DNA of 64,000 nucleotides from Nitrospinota bacterium (GTDB lineage Bacteria > Nitrospinota_A > UBA7883 > JACRLM01), in contig JACQXA010000004.1 in the NCBI GenBank assembly GCA_016208975.1, positions 2,143,736 through 2,207,735 on the forward strand, given 5' to 3'. The notes under the pieces were generated by a model. The model was given only the letters and a program-made list of their open reading frames with translations. It was not told the DNA's origin and ran no database searches. Shown one piece after another: positions 54,135-61,697 of this stretch. The position numbers were made by a program, and so were the translations under genes. Every line of letters starts with the position of its first letter. Position 1 is the first letter of the stretch.

Positions 54135-54497
54135 GTGTTCAACGTTTTGTCGAGCCTGTTTCACGCCAATATCGAGGGTGCGGAGTTTGTTACCCCAGAC
54201 GCGGCCAAAGAAGCCATGGAATCAGGGGCGATACAAACGCTAATAGACGTTCGCACTCCTGGTGAATTTCAGCAGGCGCGCATACCCGGCGCCATCCACA
54301 TACCGCTGGACAAGCTGGCTTCTAAAATGGACAGCCTGAAGAACCGCCGCGAGGAGTCCATACTGCTTTATTGCAGAACCCATAACCGCTCGGCTATGGC
54401 GGCCAAATATCTTTCCGGCGAGGGTTTTAAGAACCTGAAAATCCTCAACGGGGGTATCACAAGCTGGGCCAGCCAGGGTCTCCCGCTGGAAAACTGA
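54135..54497 (+). CDS. Single-domain rhodanese sulfurtransferase
   Basis: A 120-residue rhodanese. LIDVRTPGEFQQARIPGAIH is the CH2A motif, and LLYCRTHNRSAMAAKYL has the active Cys80 at the head of the six-residue loop CRTHNRS. LNGGITSWASQGLPLE ends the domain. Such proteins bind persulfide and pass sulfane sulfur to acceptors such as TusA-type carriers, thiosulfate or cyanide. No signal peptide, although the first 15 residues are mildly hydrophobic (MFNVLSSLFHANIEG). The start is GTG with AAGGAG 8 nt upstream. It ends with a strong terminator and probably shares a transcript with the TusA-like gene 63 bp upstream. Confidence 0.9.
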   Translation: MFNVLSSLFHANIEGAEFVTPDAAKEAMESGAIQTLIDVRTPGEFQQARIPGAIHIPLDKLASKMDSLKNRREESILLYCRTHNRSAMAAKYLSGEGFKNLKILNGGITSWASQGLPLEN

Positions 54498-54513
54498 ACT
54501 GTTTCGACAGACA

Positions 54514-54542
54514 AGCGGGGCTATTAACGCCCCGCTTTTTTT
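54514..54542 (+). terminator. Rho-independent terminator after the rhodanese gene
   Basis: AGCGGGG/CCCCGCT stem (7 bp), 9-nt loop, then a run of seven T. It is 17 bp beyond the stop codon; the surrounding GACA/TGTC extends the stem. Confidence 0.88.
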
Positions 54543-54586
54543 GTCGAGTACAAGTGGTGGGCCGGTTTGAAAAAATGGTGAAGAGT

Positions 54587-54660
54587 CCGTGGTCTGGCGA
54601 CCACGGGGAAGCTGATCCCCTTTCCGTGGTCGGGCGACCACGGGGAAACTGACCCCCTTT
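54587..54660. repeat. Two tandem 37-bp palindromic repeat units
   Basis: Units 54587-54623 and 54624-54660 are direct copies with four mismatches. Each starts with CCGTGGTC(T/G)GGCGACCACGG, a hairpin, and ends in GGGGAA(G/A)CTGA(T/C)CCCCTTT. They belong to the same family as the units at 25.5 kb and near hicAB. The region lies between the rhodanese terminator and MITE copy 3. Confidence 0.8.
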
Positions 54661-54715
54661 GGTGACGCGCTTTCCACCCTATATCATATGGCTCCGGTAA
54701 ATATATCCACGCCCG

Positions 54716-54864
54716 GTAGTGTCCCAGTTTGAAAGTACAGGAGAGATCCTTCACTTACGCTCAGAATGACAATATAAAAGCCGTTGATAACATTGTCATC
54801 CTGGGCGAAGCGCAAGCGAAGTGAAGGATCTGTCTATTATTTGAGATTCAAACTGGGACACCAC
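54716..54864. mobile_element. 149-bp MITE-like element, copy 3
   Basis: Starts GTAGTGTCCCAGTTTGAA and ends TTCAAACTGGGACACCAC; the inner T-to-C change on the left end is matched by A-to-G on the right, so the inverted repeat is kept. CCACGCCC lies just outside both ends (54707-54714 and 54866-54873), a possible 8-bp target duplication, not shared with the other copies. It is 86 bp before the redoxin gene. Confidence 0.75.
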
Positions 54865-54950
54865 CCCACGCCCTTTCTGGTTGAACCACAGGACGCTGGA
54901 GGTTAAACTCTCAAAGACAATATTTACATTTAGCAGGCGGTTTTGTCCGG

Positions 54951-55568
54951 ATGGATAACTCGGTTGATTCAAGCAGGATAAGGTGGGCGCCATTTTACGC
55001 GCTTTTAGTAATAACGGTCATAGCTTCCGGTTTCTGGAAGCTGGAGAAAAGCAGGGAAGAGCCTTTAAAGCCCATGGAGCTGGAGGCGCCGCAGGCGGCA
55101 AGGCCCGCTCCTTCACCCATGGAGGGCAAACCCGCGCCGCAGTTCTCCCTCACCACCATTGATGGAAAACCCATGCGCCTGGCGGATTACCGTGGCAAGG
55201 TGGTTTTCCTGAACATCTGGGCCACCTGGTGCCCCCCTTGCAAGCAGGAAATGCCTTCCATGCAAGCGCTTTACGAGCATTTCAAGGGTAAAGACTTCGC
55301 CATGCTCACCATAAGCATAGACGAAAAGAAGGAAGACGTGCCCCCATTCATGAAAGAGTTGGGCTTAACCTTCCCGGTGGCTGTGGATCCGGAGCAGAAA
55401 GTTGTTTCCCAGTATGGTATTACCGGCGTGCCTGAGACTTATATAATAGACAAGGAAGGCGTAATCACCCATCACATAGTGGGCCCGGGTGAATGGAACA
55501 ACCCCGGCATAATAAACGCTTTTGAGGGATTGGTAAGCAGACCGGCCAAGGCGGGACAGGGCGCTTAA
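54951..55568 (+). CDS. TlpA/ResA-type membrane-anchored thiol-disulfide oxidoreductase
   Basis: A 205-residue periplasmic reductant with a single N-terminal anchor (about 12-28, WAPFYALLVITVIASGFW). A Pro/Ala linker leads to the thioredoxin domain starting near 58 (GKPAPQFSLTTIDGKPMRL). The active site is WATWCPPCKQEMP, Cys94 and Cys97, and the cis-Pro loop GITGVPETYIIDKEG is intact. ResA, CcmG and TlpA keep apocytochrome cysteines reduced; the c-type heme proteins in this window would need such an activity, though no ccm gene is here. It converges on the GT2 gene with a 4-bp overlap. Confidence 0.92.
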   Translation: MDNSVDSSRIRWAPFYALLVITVIASGFWKLEKSREEPLKPMELEAPQAARPAPSPMEGKPAPQFSLTTIDGKPMRLADYRGKVVFLNIWATWCPPCKQEMPSMQALYEHFKGKDFAMLTISIDEKKEDVPPFMKELGLTFPVAVDPEQKVVSQYGITGVPETYIIDKEGVITHHIVGPGEWNNPGIINAFEGLVSRPAKAGQGA

Positions 55569-56230
55569 TAATAATCCGCCAGCTTTTGCGGGCTCACCCC
55601 CAGCTGGTGGAGGGTGATGAGCGCCAGGTTTTTCGTTACCCGGCGCCATACCCCTTCCCGTTCCCATCGCCGGGCGGAGGTTCTGGCGGCGTCGCTTAAA
55701 ATAACCACCTTGCCCCTGCGTTTCATGGCGGTAATCAGCCGCACATCCTCCATGAGGGGCACGTCTTCATAACCGCCTATCCCGTCAAACACCGTTTTTC
55801 TTACGAAAATGGCCTGGTCGCCATAGGGCATTTTGAGAAACCGTGACCTTAAGTTGGCTCCCGCCTCCACCAATTTTAACGTATGCTTTGGCGAATCTAT
55901 GGCCAGCCGGTATGCTCCTCCTGCAACGTCTTGACGGGCCATAGCCTCTCGAACGGAATTTAAGGATCCAGGTTCTATTGATGTGTCGGCATGGAGGAAC
56001 AGCAGTACATCTCCCCGCGCTTCCCTGGCGCCGGAGTTCATTTGAACCGCCCGGCCTTTGGCGCCTTCAACGACCTTGAGCCGGGGCAGTTTGGGCCTTA
56101 CGGTTTGAGTGTCTTCCAGGCATAGGGAAATAATCACCTCCACCTTTGGCAGGTCCATAAATCTTTTCGCAAGTTCTCCAGGCGCGGAACCCTCCCGCCA
56201 GGCGGGGATGATTATGGATATAAGCTCCAT
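55565..56230 (-). CDS. Family 2 glycosyltransferase (rSAM/selenodomain-associated type)
   Basis: A 221-residue GT-A glycosyltransferase. MELISIIIPAWREGS is the strand-1 motif, LFLHADTSIEPG the metal-binding DxD-like site, GGAYRLAIDSP and FKMPYGDQAIFVRKTVFDGIGGY (read as two pieces) follow, and LMEDVRL carries the catalytic base ED. The short length and GDQAIFVR segment match the TIGR04283-type group, often found near radical SAM or selenium-related proteins. It is the last gene of trxB-cya-GT2. The substrate is unknown. Confidence 0.85.
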   Translation of the reverse strand: MELISIIIPAWREGSAPGELAKRFMDLPKVEVIISLCLEDTQTVRPKLPRLKVVEGAKGRAVQMNSGAREARGDVLLFLHADTSIEPGSLNSVREAMARQDVAGGAYRLAIDSPKHTLKLVEAGANLRSRFLKMPYGDQAIFVRKTVFDGIGGYEDVPLMEDVRLITAMKRRGKVVILSDAARTSARRWEREGVWRRVTKNLALITLHQLGVSPQKLADYY

Positions 56231-56251
56231 AAGGGAATTGCCGAGGTTGCG

Positions 56252-58246
56252 TTATTTAAGAAGCGCCCTGCGTTTCATGGGAGTGTATTTCTGGGTTATG
56301 AAATCCATAACCTGCTTTTTAAGCCTCACCTGGTTTTCCCCGGCAGGCACGAATATGTCGAACATTGATGGGTTGTTGAGTGAAAAATCGTTCCCGGCGT
56401 TTTCCAGCGCCTCCAGCGCCTTTTGCATCCCATCGGCAAAGCCCGCCGGATGGCAAAACGCCTCTCCCCAGCTGTTGGAGTAAAGCAAATGGATCATTTC
56501 CGGCTCCCGTTTCCACCGGTCGGACAATAAATTGACCACCACCAGTATTTTCAAAGTCCTGGCTTTGGCCAGAAGATCGTCAATCTTGAGGTCCGCCATC
56601 GCCACGTAATGGAACAGGGTGTATATCCGTTCCAGCAGTTGCTGGATATCCTTGAGGGACACCGGCGTGGGATTTGGAATGAAATACATGAACGACTTGG
56701 GGGAATAGATACGGTTCTGCGCCAGCCACATCAACAGCTCTACCGGATCCGGCCCGCGGTTGATGGCCAGGTGGTCCACCGGCGTCCCCTTGGCCAGCGC
56801 ACTGGCGATGTTGTCCCGGTATATCGTCCATACCGGTTTCACCTTTGGCTTGATCAGCCCGGTGAAACAGATGGTTTCCAGCGCTTCCGCCTCGTCTTTT
56901 ACCCGTTTTAGGTACTCAACTTTTCCAGGCTTCTTGGAATATATGGTAAACAGTTTCCTGCCGAGGACCGTAAGGTCTTTATCGGTGATGAAGTTCTTTA
57001 CGTCGGGAAGGGTGGACACCTGGTCTGTAAGGTTTTTGTAAACCTCCAGCATGAATCCGTGGAGGGATGTGGCCAGCTTGGAGAGCCCCTTGAAATCCCA
57101 GCTTCTAAAGCCGTTCATCCTGGCCAGGCGCCCTTCGTCCCATCCCCATCGGCCAAGCACCCGGCGCAGGGCCTTTTCCTTGTATGTAAGCCCCTGCTCC
57201 ATTTGCAAAGAACCCACCGTCCCATCCACGCACTTTATGAAAAAGCATTTTTCCAGGATGTTCAGCGCAGTGTTTCTGTCTTTGCCTTTGTAGAAACGAT
57301 GGATGAAGTCCATCATCACAAGGTAGGGGTCCGCCTCTTCCAGCCCGTCCTTGTTCTCGTGCGCCATTCTTTTAAGCTCGTCGCAAAGAAGCGGCGCTCC
57401 GCTCCCGGCCATGATGTAGCTTTCCATCAGCGCCATTTTCAGGGCGGACTTGTGCGGGCTGACCATGGCTTTGTTGAACTGCCAAAGCAGGGCGCCGAAC
57501 AGCTCCCCTGGCGGGATGGGCTCTGTGGGGCCAAGATCCACCACCTCACGGCTGTCTATCTCGGCCTCCATCATCATCATCTCTTTGTGTCTGGCGTACT
57601 CCTGCTTGCCAAGGCCCGCCGGAAATAGCCACCATAGCGGGTCTTTGCCCGCCACAAGGATGGCGGTCCGGTAGAACTCCTCCTTCAACAGATACGCCTG
57701 GGACGACCCGGACGATTCCTTGTCCGTGGCGCCAAAATCGTTGGCCTGGGCTTTTTCCACTTCGGTGATGAAAAAGTGGGCCTCCATCTTTTGGTCTGAA
57801 AGCCATTTTTCCACCGCCGCAAGCTTTGTCTTGAGCGCTTCAAGCTCCATGGGCGCCAGCTTTTTTCCGTCAACCACCACCCAATAGTCGTAGTCCGATT
57901 TTTTGCCGTGGGCCACCGTGCCGATGGAACCCATGATCATGACCGATTCGATCATGAACCGGTTCACGTTTCTCCGGCTTTCGGCCAGCTTGAAATCGAA
58001 ATTGGGAAAATAACGGCGGATGGCTTTCTCCACGTTTTCAACGGGAGTGTAGAGGTATATTCCGGAGGCGAACGACTCTCCCTGGACATAGCCCGGCAGG
58101 TCCGGATGGTTTGTATGTAAAAGATATGGCGTAACGTGGAAAGCCAGCCTTGCTTGATCCGGGCTGACCTCGGCGGCTCTCAACATCCGCCGGCTGTTAT
58201 AGCTCCGCCAGGCGTCGCGGTTTCTTGCGTATTGTGATTGCGCCAC
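56252..58246 (-). CDS. Class I adenylate cyclase-like protein
   Basis: A 664-residue cytoplasmic protein of the CyaA class I family. The nucleotidyltransferase core shows MGSIGTVAHGKKSDYDYW, Gly106-Ser107 and the metal Asp118/Asp120, matching the GS..SDxDxW signature. LLKEEFYRTAILVAGKDPLW, AGSGAPLLCDELK and KCVDGTVGSLQ are further family segments. E. coli CyaA is about 850 residues; this one ends soon after the catalytic and helical region, so the glucose-responsive C-terminal domain is missing or reduced. It lies 10 bp after trxB and 22 bp before GT2. It presumably makes cAMP; no CRP homolog is in the window. Confidence 0.85.
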   Translation of the reverse strand: MAQSQYARNRDAWRSYNSRRMLRAAEVSPDQARLAFHVTPYLLHTNHPDLPGYVQGESFASGIYLYTPVENVEKAIRRYFPNFDFKLAESRRNVNRFMIESVMIMGSIGTVAHGKKSDYDYWVVVDGKKLAPMELEALKTKLAAVEKWLSDQKMEAHFFITEVEKAQANDFGATDKESSGSSQAYLLKEEFYRTAILVAGKDPLWWLFPAGLGKQEYARHKEMMMMEAEIDSREVVDLGPTEPIPPGELFGALLWQFNKAMVSPHKSALKMALMESYIMAGSGAPLLCDELKRMAHENKDGLEEADPYLVMMDFIHRFYKGKDRNTALNILEKCFFIKCVDGTVGSLQMEQGLTYKEKALRRVLGRWGWDEGRLARMNGFRSWDFKGLSKLATSLHGFMLEVYKNLTDQVSTLPDVKNFITDKDLTVLGRKLFTIYSKKPGKVEYLKRVKDEAEALETICFTGLIKPKVKPVWTIYRDNIASALAKGTPVDHLAINRGPDPVELLMWLAQNRIYSPKSFMYFIPNPTPVSLKDIQQLLERIYTLFHYVAMADLKIDDLLAKARTLKILVVVNLLSDRWKREPEMIHLLYSNSWGEAFCHPAGFADGMQKALEALENAGNDFSLNNPSMFDIFVPAGENQVRLKKQVMDFITQKYTPMKRRALLK

Positions 58247-58255
58247 TACAAAACC

Positions 58256-59191
58256 TTATTTTGGAGCGGAAGGGTAAGCTCTTCCTTCCATTTCCGATAT
58301 GTACTCTTCGGCTTTGGCGGCGGCGATGGCCCCGTCGCCCACGGCGGTGGACACCTGGCGTAACGGGGTGTCCCGGCAGTCTCCCGCGGCGAAAATCCCG
58401 GGGTTGGACGTGGTCATGTCCGCCCCGGTGATTATGAAACCCTGCGGATCCTTGTCGCACTCCACAAAGCCGGTGCTGGGCGTTATCCCGATGAACACAA
58501 AAATGCCGTCCACCTTTATATCCCTCGCCTCGCCGCTGTCGGCGTTTTTCACGCGGATACCGGTAACTCCGGAATCGTCCCCAAGGGCGGCTTCCACGCT
58601 GGAGCGCCAGAGGATTTCCACGTTCTCCCTGGCCAGCAGACGCTCCTGCAGGATCTTCTCGGCCCGGAACCGGTCTCGCCTGTGGATGTGGTAAACCTTG
58701 CTGGCCAGCCGCGACAGGTAGATGGATTCTTTAACCGCCGTGTCCCCCCCGCCGATGACGGCGATGGGTTTGTTGCGGTAGAAAGGCCCGTCGCACGTGC
58801 CGCAGGTGGAAATGCCTTTTCCCAAAAACTCCTGCTCGCCTGGGAACCCGAGCCTTTTAGGCTCCGCCCCGGTGGCGATTATCACCGCCTTGGTCTCCAG
58901 CGGGCCGTCGGCGGTGCGCACGGTTTTGTATGGGCCGTTTTGATCTATCCCGAGGACCTCGGTGAATTTCGTCTGCATTCCCACAGCGCGGGCGTGATCC
59001 TCGAAGTGTTTCATCAAGTCGCCCCCGGAGAGGCTGGGGAACCCCGGGTAGTTTTCGATAATATCGGAAAGGGCTATTTGCCCTCCAACCCCCAGTTTTT
59101 CTATTACCAGGGTGTTTAGCCGGGCCCGCAGGGCATATATGGCCGCCGTAAGGCCCGCCGGGCCGCCGCCGATTATCACAAGATCGTACAT
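58256..59191 (-). CDS. trxB: Thioredoxin reductase
   Basis: NADPH:thioredoxin oxidoreductase of 311 residues. The FAD site GGGPAG lies at 8-13, GGQIALSDIIENYPGFP follows, then the redox motif STCGTCDGPF (Cys130, Cys133; usually CATC), the NADPH site VIGGGDTAVKESIYLSRL and IFAAGDCRDTPLRQVSTAVGDG. The start is ATG 59191 (MYDLVIIGGG); 23 upstream in-frame residues lack family character. It heads the operon with adenylate cyclase and GT2, and can reduce the cytoplasmic partners of the several thioredoxin-like proteins here. Confidence 0.95.
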   Translation of the reverse strand: MYDLVIIGGGPAGLTAAIYALRARLNTLVIEKLGVGGQIALSDIIENYPGFPSLSGGDLMKHFEDHARAVGMQTKFTEVLGIDQNGPYKTVRTADGPLETKAVIIATGAEPKRLGFPGEQEFLGKGISTCGTCDGPFYRNKPIAVIGGGDTAVKESIYLSRLASKVYHIHRRDRFRAEKILQERLLARENVEILWRSSVEAALGDDSGVTGIRVKNADSGEARDIKVDGIFVFIGITPSTGFVECDKDPQGFIITGADMTTSNPGIFAAGDCRDTPLRQVSTAVGDGAIAAAKAEEYISEMEGRAYPSAPK

Positions 59192-59565
59192 CATCCGCAT
59201 CCATTCAACCGCAGAAGGCCCTATTGCCGGTGTTAAGCCTGGAAAAGGGCGCTTCATCACCTGTTAAGAACTGAAACGCTGGCCGACTGTCAAAGCATAC
59301 AGTCATGGAGCCGTCGTAGGCAACGGTAAACAGCGCCCCGGGGCCATAAAAATAGCCCTGAGCGCCGGTGGTTTTCAAGGGGAGGAGGGCTGATAACAAA
59401 GCGTTTTCTCAACCATCCATCTTTAAATAAATGCCTGCGCAGGAAAGAATTGTAACACACAGCCATGGAGCCCGGCGCCGGGGACTAAAGTTCCAAAAAA
59501 TGGCTTGTTTTAGAGTGGGCGGGTGATACACTTTAGCCAAGGTCAAAAATCACATCGGGTGGGTC
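59192..59565. other. Divergent spacer between trxB and a secreted protein gene
   Basis: 374 bp without a credible gene; a short minus-strand frame at 59205-59399 has no ribosome site or family features. A candidate extended -10 promoter for the plus-strand gene lies at 59505-59532: TTGTTT, 16 bp, then TACACT with TG one base before it. The trxB promoter must lie at the left end but is not clear. Confidence 0.4.
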
Positions 59566-59985
59566 ATGCTCAAGATAATCATCCTAAGTTTCGTGGCCAT
59601 TTTTCCGTTCGCGCCGCTTACCTCCCATGCGGGCAGTCTTTCCACTGTAAAGGTGAGCTTCAAAACCCTTTCCTGCGACGGGACCAAGGGCCTGGCGTCG
59701 GTGGACGCCGACCGGATAGTGAAGATACAGAGCATAAAATGCGACCCAGGCTCTGCGGTTAACGAGGTTTACCAGGTGCTGGTGAGCGGCGAGCCCGGGT
59801 CTGGCCTCACATACCGGGTGTTCGAAACCACAGAAAAAGAGGCCGAAAGGCTCCAGCGGGAAGTGGACGCTTATCAACATTCCAAAGAGCGTAGCCTTGA
59901 GCGGTCGGACAGGTTGATAATCGAACACGATGAACATCGGGGCGGTACTTACGGCAATCAGCCTGGAAATAAATACGGCAAATAG
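59566..59985 (+). CDS. Secreted hypothetical protein (139 aa)
   Basis: Not recognised. It has a signal peptide (MLKIIILSFVAIFPFAPLTS, cleavage near HAG), then a small beta-rich domain of about 65 residues (STVKVSFKTLSC, VNEVYQVLVSGEPGSGLTYRVF) with two Cys, at about 37 and 59, that could pair in the periplasm. A charged helix follows (TEKEAERLQREVDAYQHSKE) and a Gly/Asn tail. ATG 59566 has only a GGGTGGG-type site. It lies 15 bp before a CheX-like gene, so the two may share a transcript, though their functions are not obviously linked. Confidence 0.65.
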   Translation: MLKIIILSFVAIFPFAPLTSHAGSLSTVKVSFKTLSCDGTKGLASVDADRIVKIQSIKCDPGSAVNEVYQVLVSGEPGSGLTYRVFETTEKEAERLQREVDAYQHSKERSLERSDRLIIEHDEHRGGTYGNQPGNKYGK

Positions 59986-60000
59986 AGGTTTGCGGCCCTC

Positions 60001-60567
60001 ATGATCACCTCACAGGCCAGCCCAAGCCATGAAAATGGCAACCTGCAACGGTCCGAGGTGGCCAAAATAGTGAAAAATTTCATCGAGGCCGTGGAACAGG
60101 TGGTGGCCACCACCGCCCAGACCCGGGTAACCGCCCGCACAAAGGCGGCCACCCTTGCGGAGTACTCCTCCATCGAGGGGGACGCCGCTGGCGCCCTGGC
60201 GTTCATAGGGGATTTTGGCGGCCAGTTCATCATTGTGTTCACCAAAGAGGCGATCTGCGAAATAACAACTAATATGCTTTACGCCTCCACCCCTTATAAA
60301 AACCACCGGGATCCGGATGTGGAGGGGGCCATAGGGGAGCTTACGAACCAGATCGGCGGCCAGGCCCGGAAAGGCATAAACGAGCGCACGGGATGGAAAG
60401 CCACCAACGGCATACCCAGCGTTATAGTAGGGGAGAGCATCCGGTGGACCATATATGGCTCCGGCGCCATCATTGTCCGCGTGCCGTTCACCACCCCGGA
60501 ACTCCACGAGTTTTACCTGGAAGTGGCCGTGTCCCACCACCCGGCCGCGGGCGGAATGGTGATCTAG
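60001..60567 (+). CDS. CheX/CheC-like chemotaxis phosphatase domain protein
   Basis: A 188-residue cytoplasmic protein with one CheX-type domain (about 15-170). The phosphatase signature E-x2-N is present once in GAIGELTNQIGGQARKGI, where Glu and Asn act on CheY-P. AGALAFIGDFGGQFIIVFTK and VRVPFTTPELHEFYLEVAV are the paired strands of the fold. CheX proteins dephosphorylate CheY; this would complement the cheY-cheA operon 26 kb away. Related domains also serve as non-catalytic adaptors. The gene is 58 bp before the promoter of the ribosomal operon. Confidence 0.82.
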   Translation: MITSQASPSHENGNLQRSEVAKIVKNFIEAVEQVVATTAQTRVTARTKAATLAEYSSIEGDAAGALAFIGDFGGQFIIVFTKEAICEITTNMLYASTPYKNHRDPDVEGAIGELTNQIGGQARKGINERTGWKATNGIPSVIVGESIRWTIYGSGAIIVRVPFTTPELHEFYLEVAVSHHPAAGGMVI

Positions 60568-60624
60568 AATCGGGCTAACTGGCGGGCGCATTGGCCGCTC
60601 CATGAAAAATTCTTCCCCTAACTA

Positions 60625-60653
60625 TTGACAACAGTTGGGCCTTTATATAAACT
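60625..60653 (+). promoter_or_regulatory. Promoter of the str operon
   Basis: Perfect -35 TTGACA at 60625-60630. The -10 is TATAAA with 15-bp spacing or TAAACT with 17-bp spacing; both overlap an AT-rich patch. It lies about 100 bp before rpsL, with a leader that may bind a ribosomal protein (S7 in enterics). Confidence 0.65.
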
Positions 60654-60750
60654 TTTCCTTTTCTTGAGCGCGGCAAAGGTTCTGCCGCCACAGCCTGTTA
60701 TTGGACAATCGGCTGTTATAAAGAGAAGGCTTTACGAAGGAGACTTTGAG

Positions 60751-61182
60751 TTGCCGACGATAAATCAGTTGGTGAGAAAAGGGCGGGCCAACCTGGCCAG
60801 GAAGACGAAGAGCCCGGCGCTCACTTCATGCCCGCAAAGACGCGGGGTTTGCGTGAGGGTTTACACCTCCACGCCCAAGAAGCCGAACTCGGCTCTGAGG
60901 AAGGTGGCCAGGGTGCGGCTCACCAACGGTTACGAGGTGACTTCCTACATACCCGGCGAAGGGCATAACCTGCAGGAGCACGCCATAGTGCTCATCCGTG
61001 GCGGCAGGGTGAAAGACCTTCCGGGCGTCAGATACCACATAATCCGCGGCGCTCTGGACACGCTTGGCGTGGAAGCGCGGCGGCAGGGCCGTTCCAAATA
61101 TGGCGCAAAGAGGCCGAAGGCCGGTCAACCGGCGGGCGGCAAAGGCGCCAAGGGCGCGCCGGCTAAAGGCGGCAAGAAATAA
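60751..61182 (+). CDS. rpsL: 30S ribosomal protein S12
   Basis: Decoding-centre protein of the small subunit. The 143-residue product starts at TTG (GAAGGAGA 7 nt upstream) with [11 protein letters not shown], then [47 protein letters not shown] in parts, the [17 protein letters not shown] loop and [10 protein letters not shown]. Lys43-type and Lys88-type streptomycin sites look wild type ([19 protein letters not shown]). A Gly/Ala/Lys tail of about 20 residues ([18 protein letters not shown]) exceeds the usual 123-125. Longer in-frame starts upstream are not supported. First gene of the str operon. Confidence 0.97.
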   Translation: MPTINQLVRKGRANLARKTKSPALTSCPQRRGVCVRVYTSTPKKPNSALRKVARVRLTNGYEVTSYIPGEGHNLQEHAIVLIRGGRVKDLPGVRYHIIRGALDTLGVEARRQGRSKYGAKRPKAGQPAGGKGAKGAPAKGGKK

Positions 61183-61205
61183 TTAACCGGATGTTTGAGT
61201 GATTT

Positions 61206-61676
61206 ATGCCTAGACGCAGAGTTATAGTAAAAAGGGCTGTGATGCCCGATCCGGTGTATAACGACACGCTCGTTAGCCGGTTCATGAACGTTGTTATGAA
61301 ATGCGGCAAGAAGAGCACGGCCGAGAGGCTCTTCTATGGCGCTATGGACAAGGTCGCCGAGAAAACCAAGAAAAACGCGATAGAGGTTTTCCGCCAGGCG
61401 GTTGATAACGTGAAGCCTTTCCTGGAGGTTAAATCCCGCCGGGTGGGCGGCTCCACCTATCAGGTTCCCGTGGAAGTGAAGCACGACAGGCGCATAGCCC
61501 TGGCCATCCGCTGGATAATAGACAACGCCAGGAACAGGGGTGAGCGCGGCTTCGTTAACCAGCTTGCCGCCGAAATCATGGACGCCGCCAACAACACCGG
61601 CTCCGCTATCAAGAAAAAAGAAGACACCCACAAGATGGCGGAGGCCAACAAGGCCTTCTCCCACTATAAGTGGTAG
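61206..61676 (+). CDS. rpsG: 30S ribosomal protein S7
   Basis: Primary 16S rRNA binder at the 3' major domain. The 156-residue protein is of normal length: [79 protein letters not shown] and the C-terminal [15 protein letters not shown]. It follows rpsL by 23 bp and fusA comes 21 bp later. In enterics free S7 represses the operon by binding the S12-S7 intergenic region; here that spacer is too short for the known fold, so regulation may differ. Confidence 0.98.
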   Translation: MPRRRVIVKRAVMPDPVYNDTLVSRFMNVVMKCGKKSTAERLFYGAMDKVAEKTKKNAIEVFRQAVDNVKPFLEVKSRRVGGSTYQVPVEVKHDRRIALAIRWIIDNARNRGERGFVNQLAAEIMDAANNTGSAIKKKEDTHKMAEANKAFSHYKW

Positions 61677-61697
61677 TGGAAATAGGGAGACATAAAA

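Noticed and set aside
54587-54660. Possible CRISPR array
   Set aside because: Only two units, directly adjacent, without unique spacers and without cas genes; palindromic REP-like repeats explain it.
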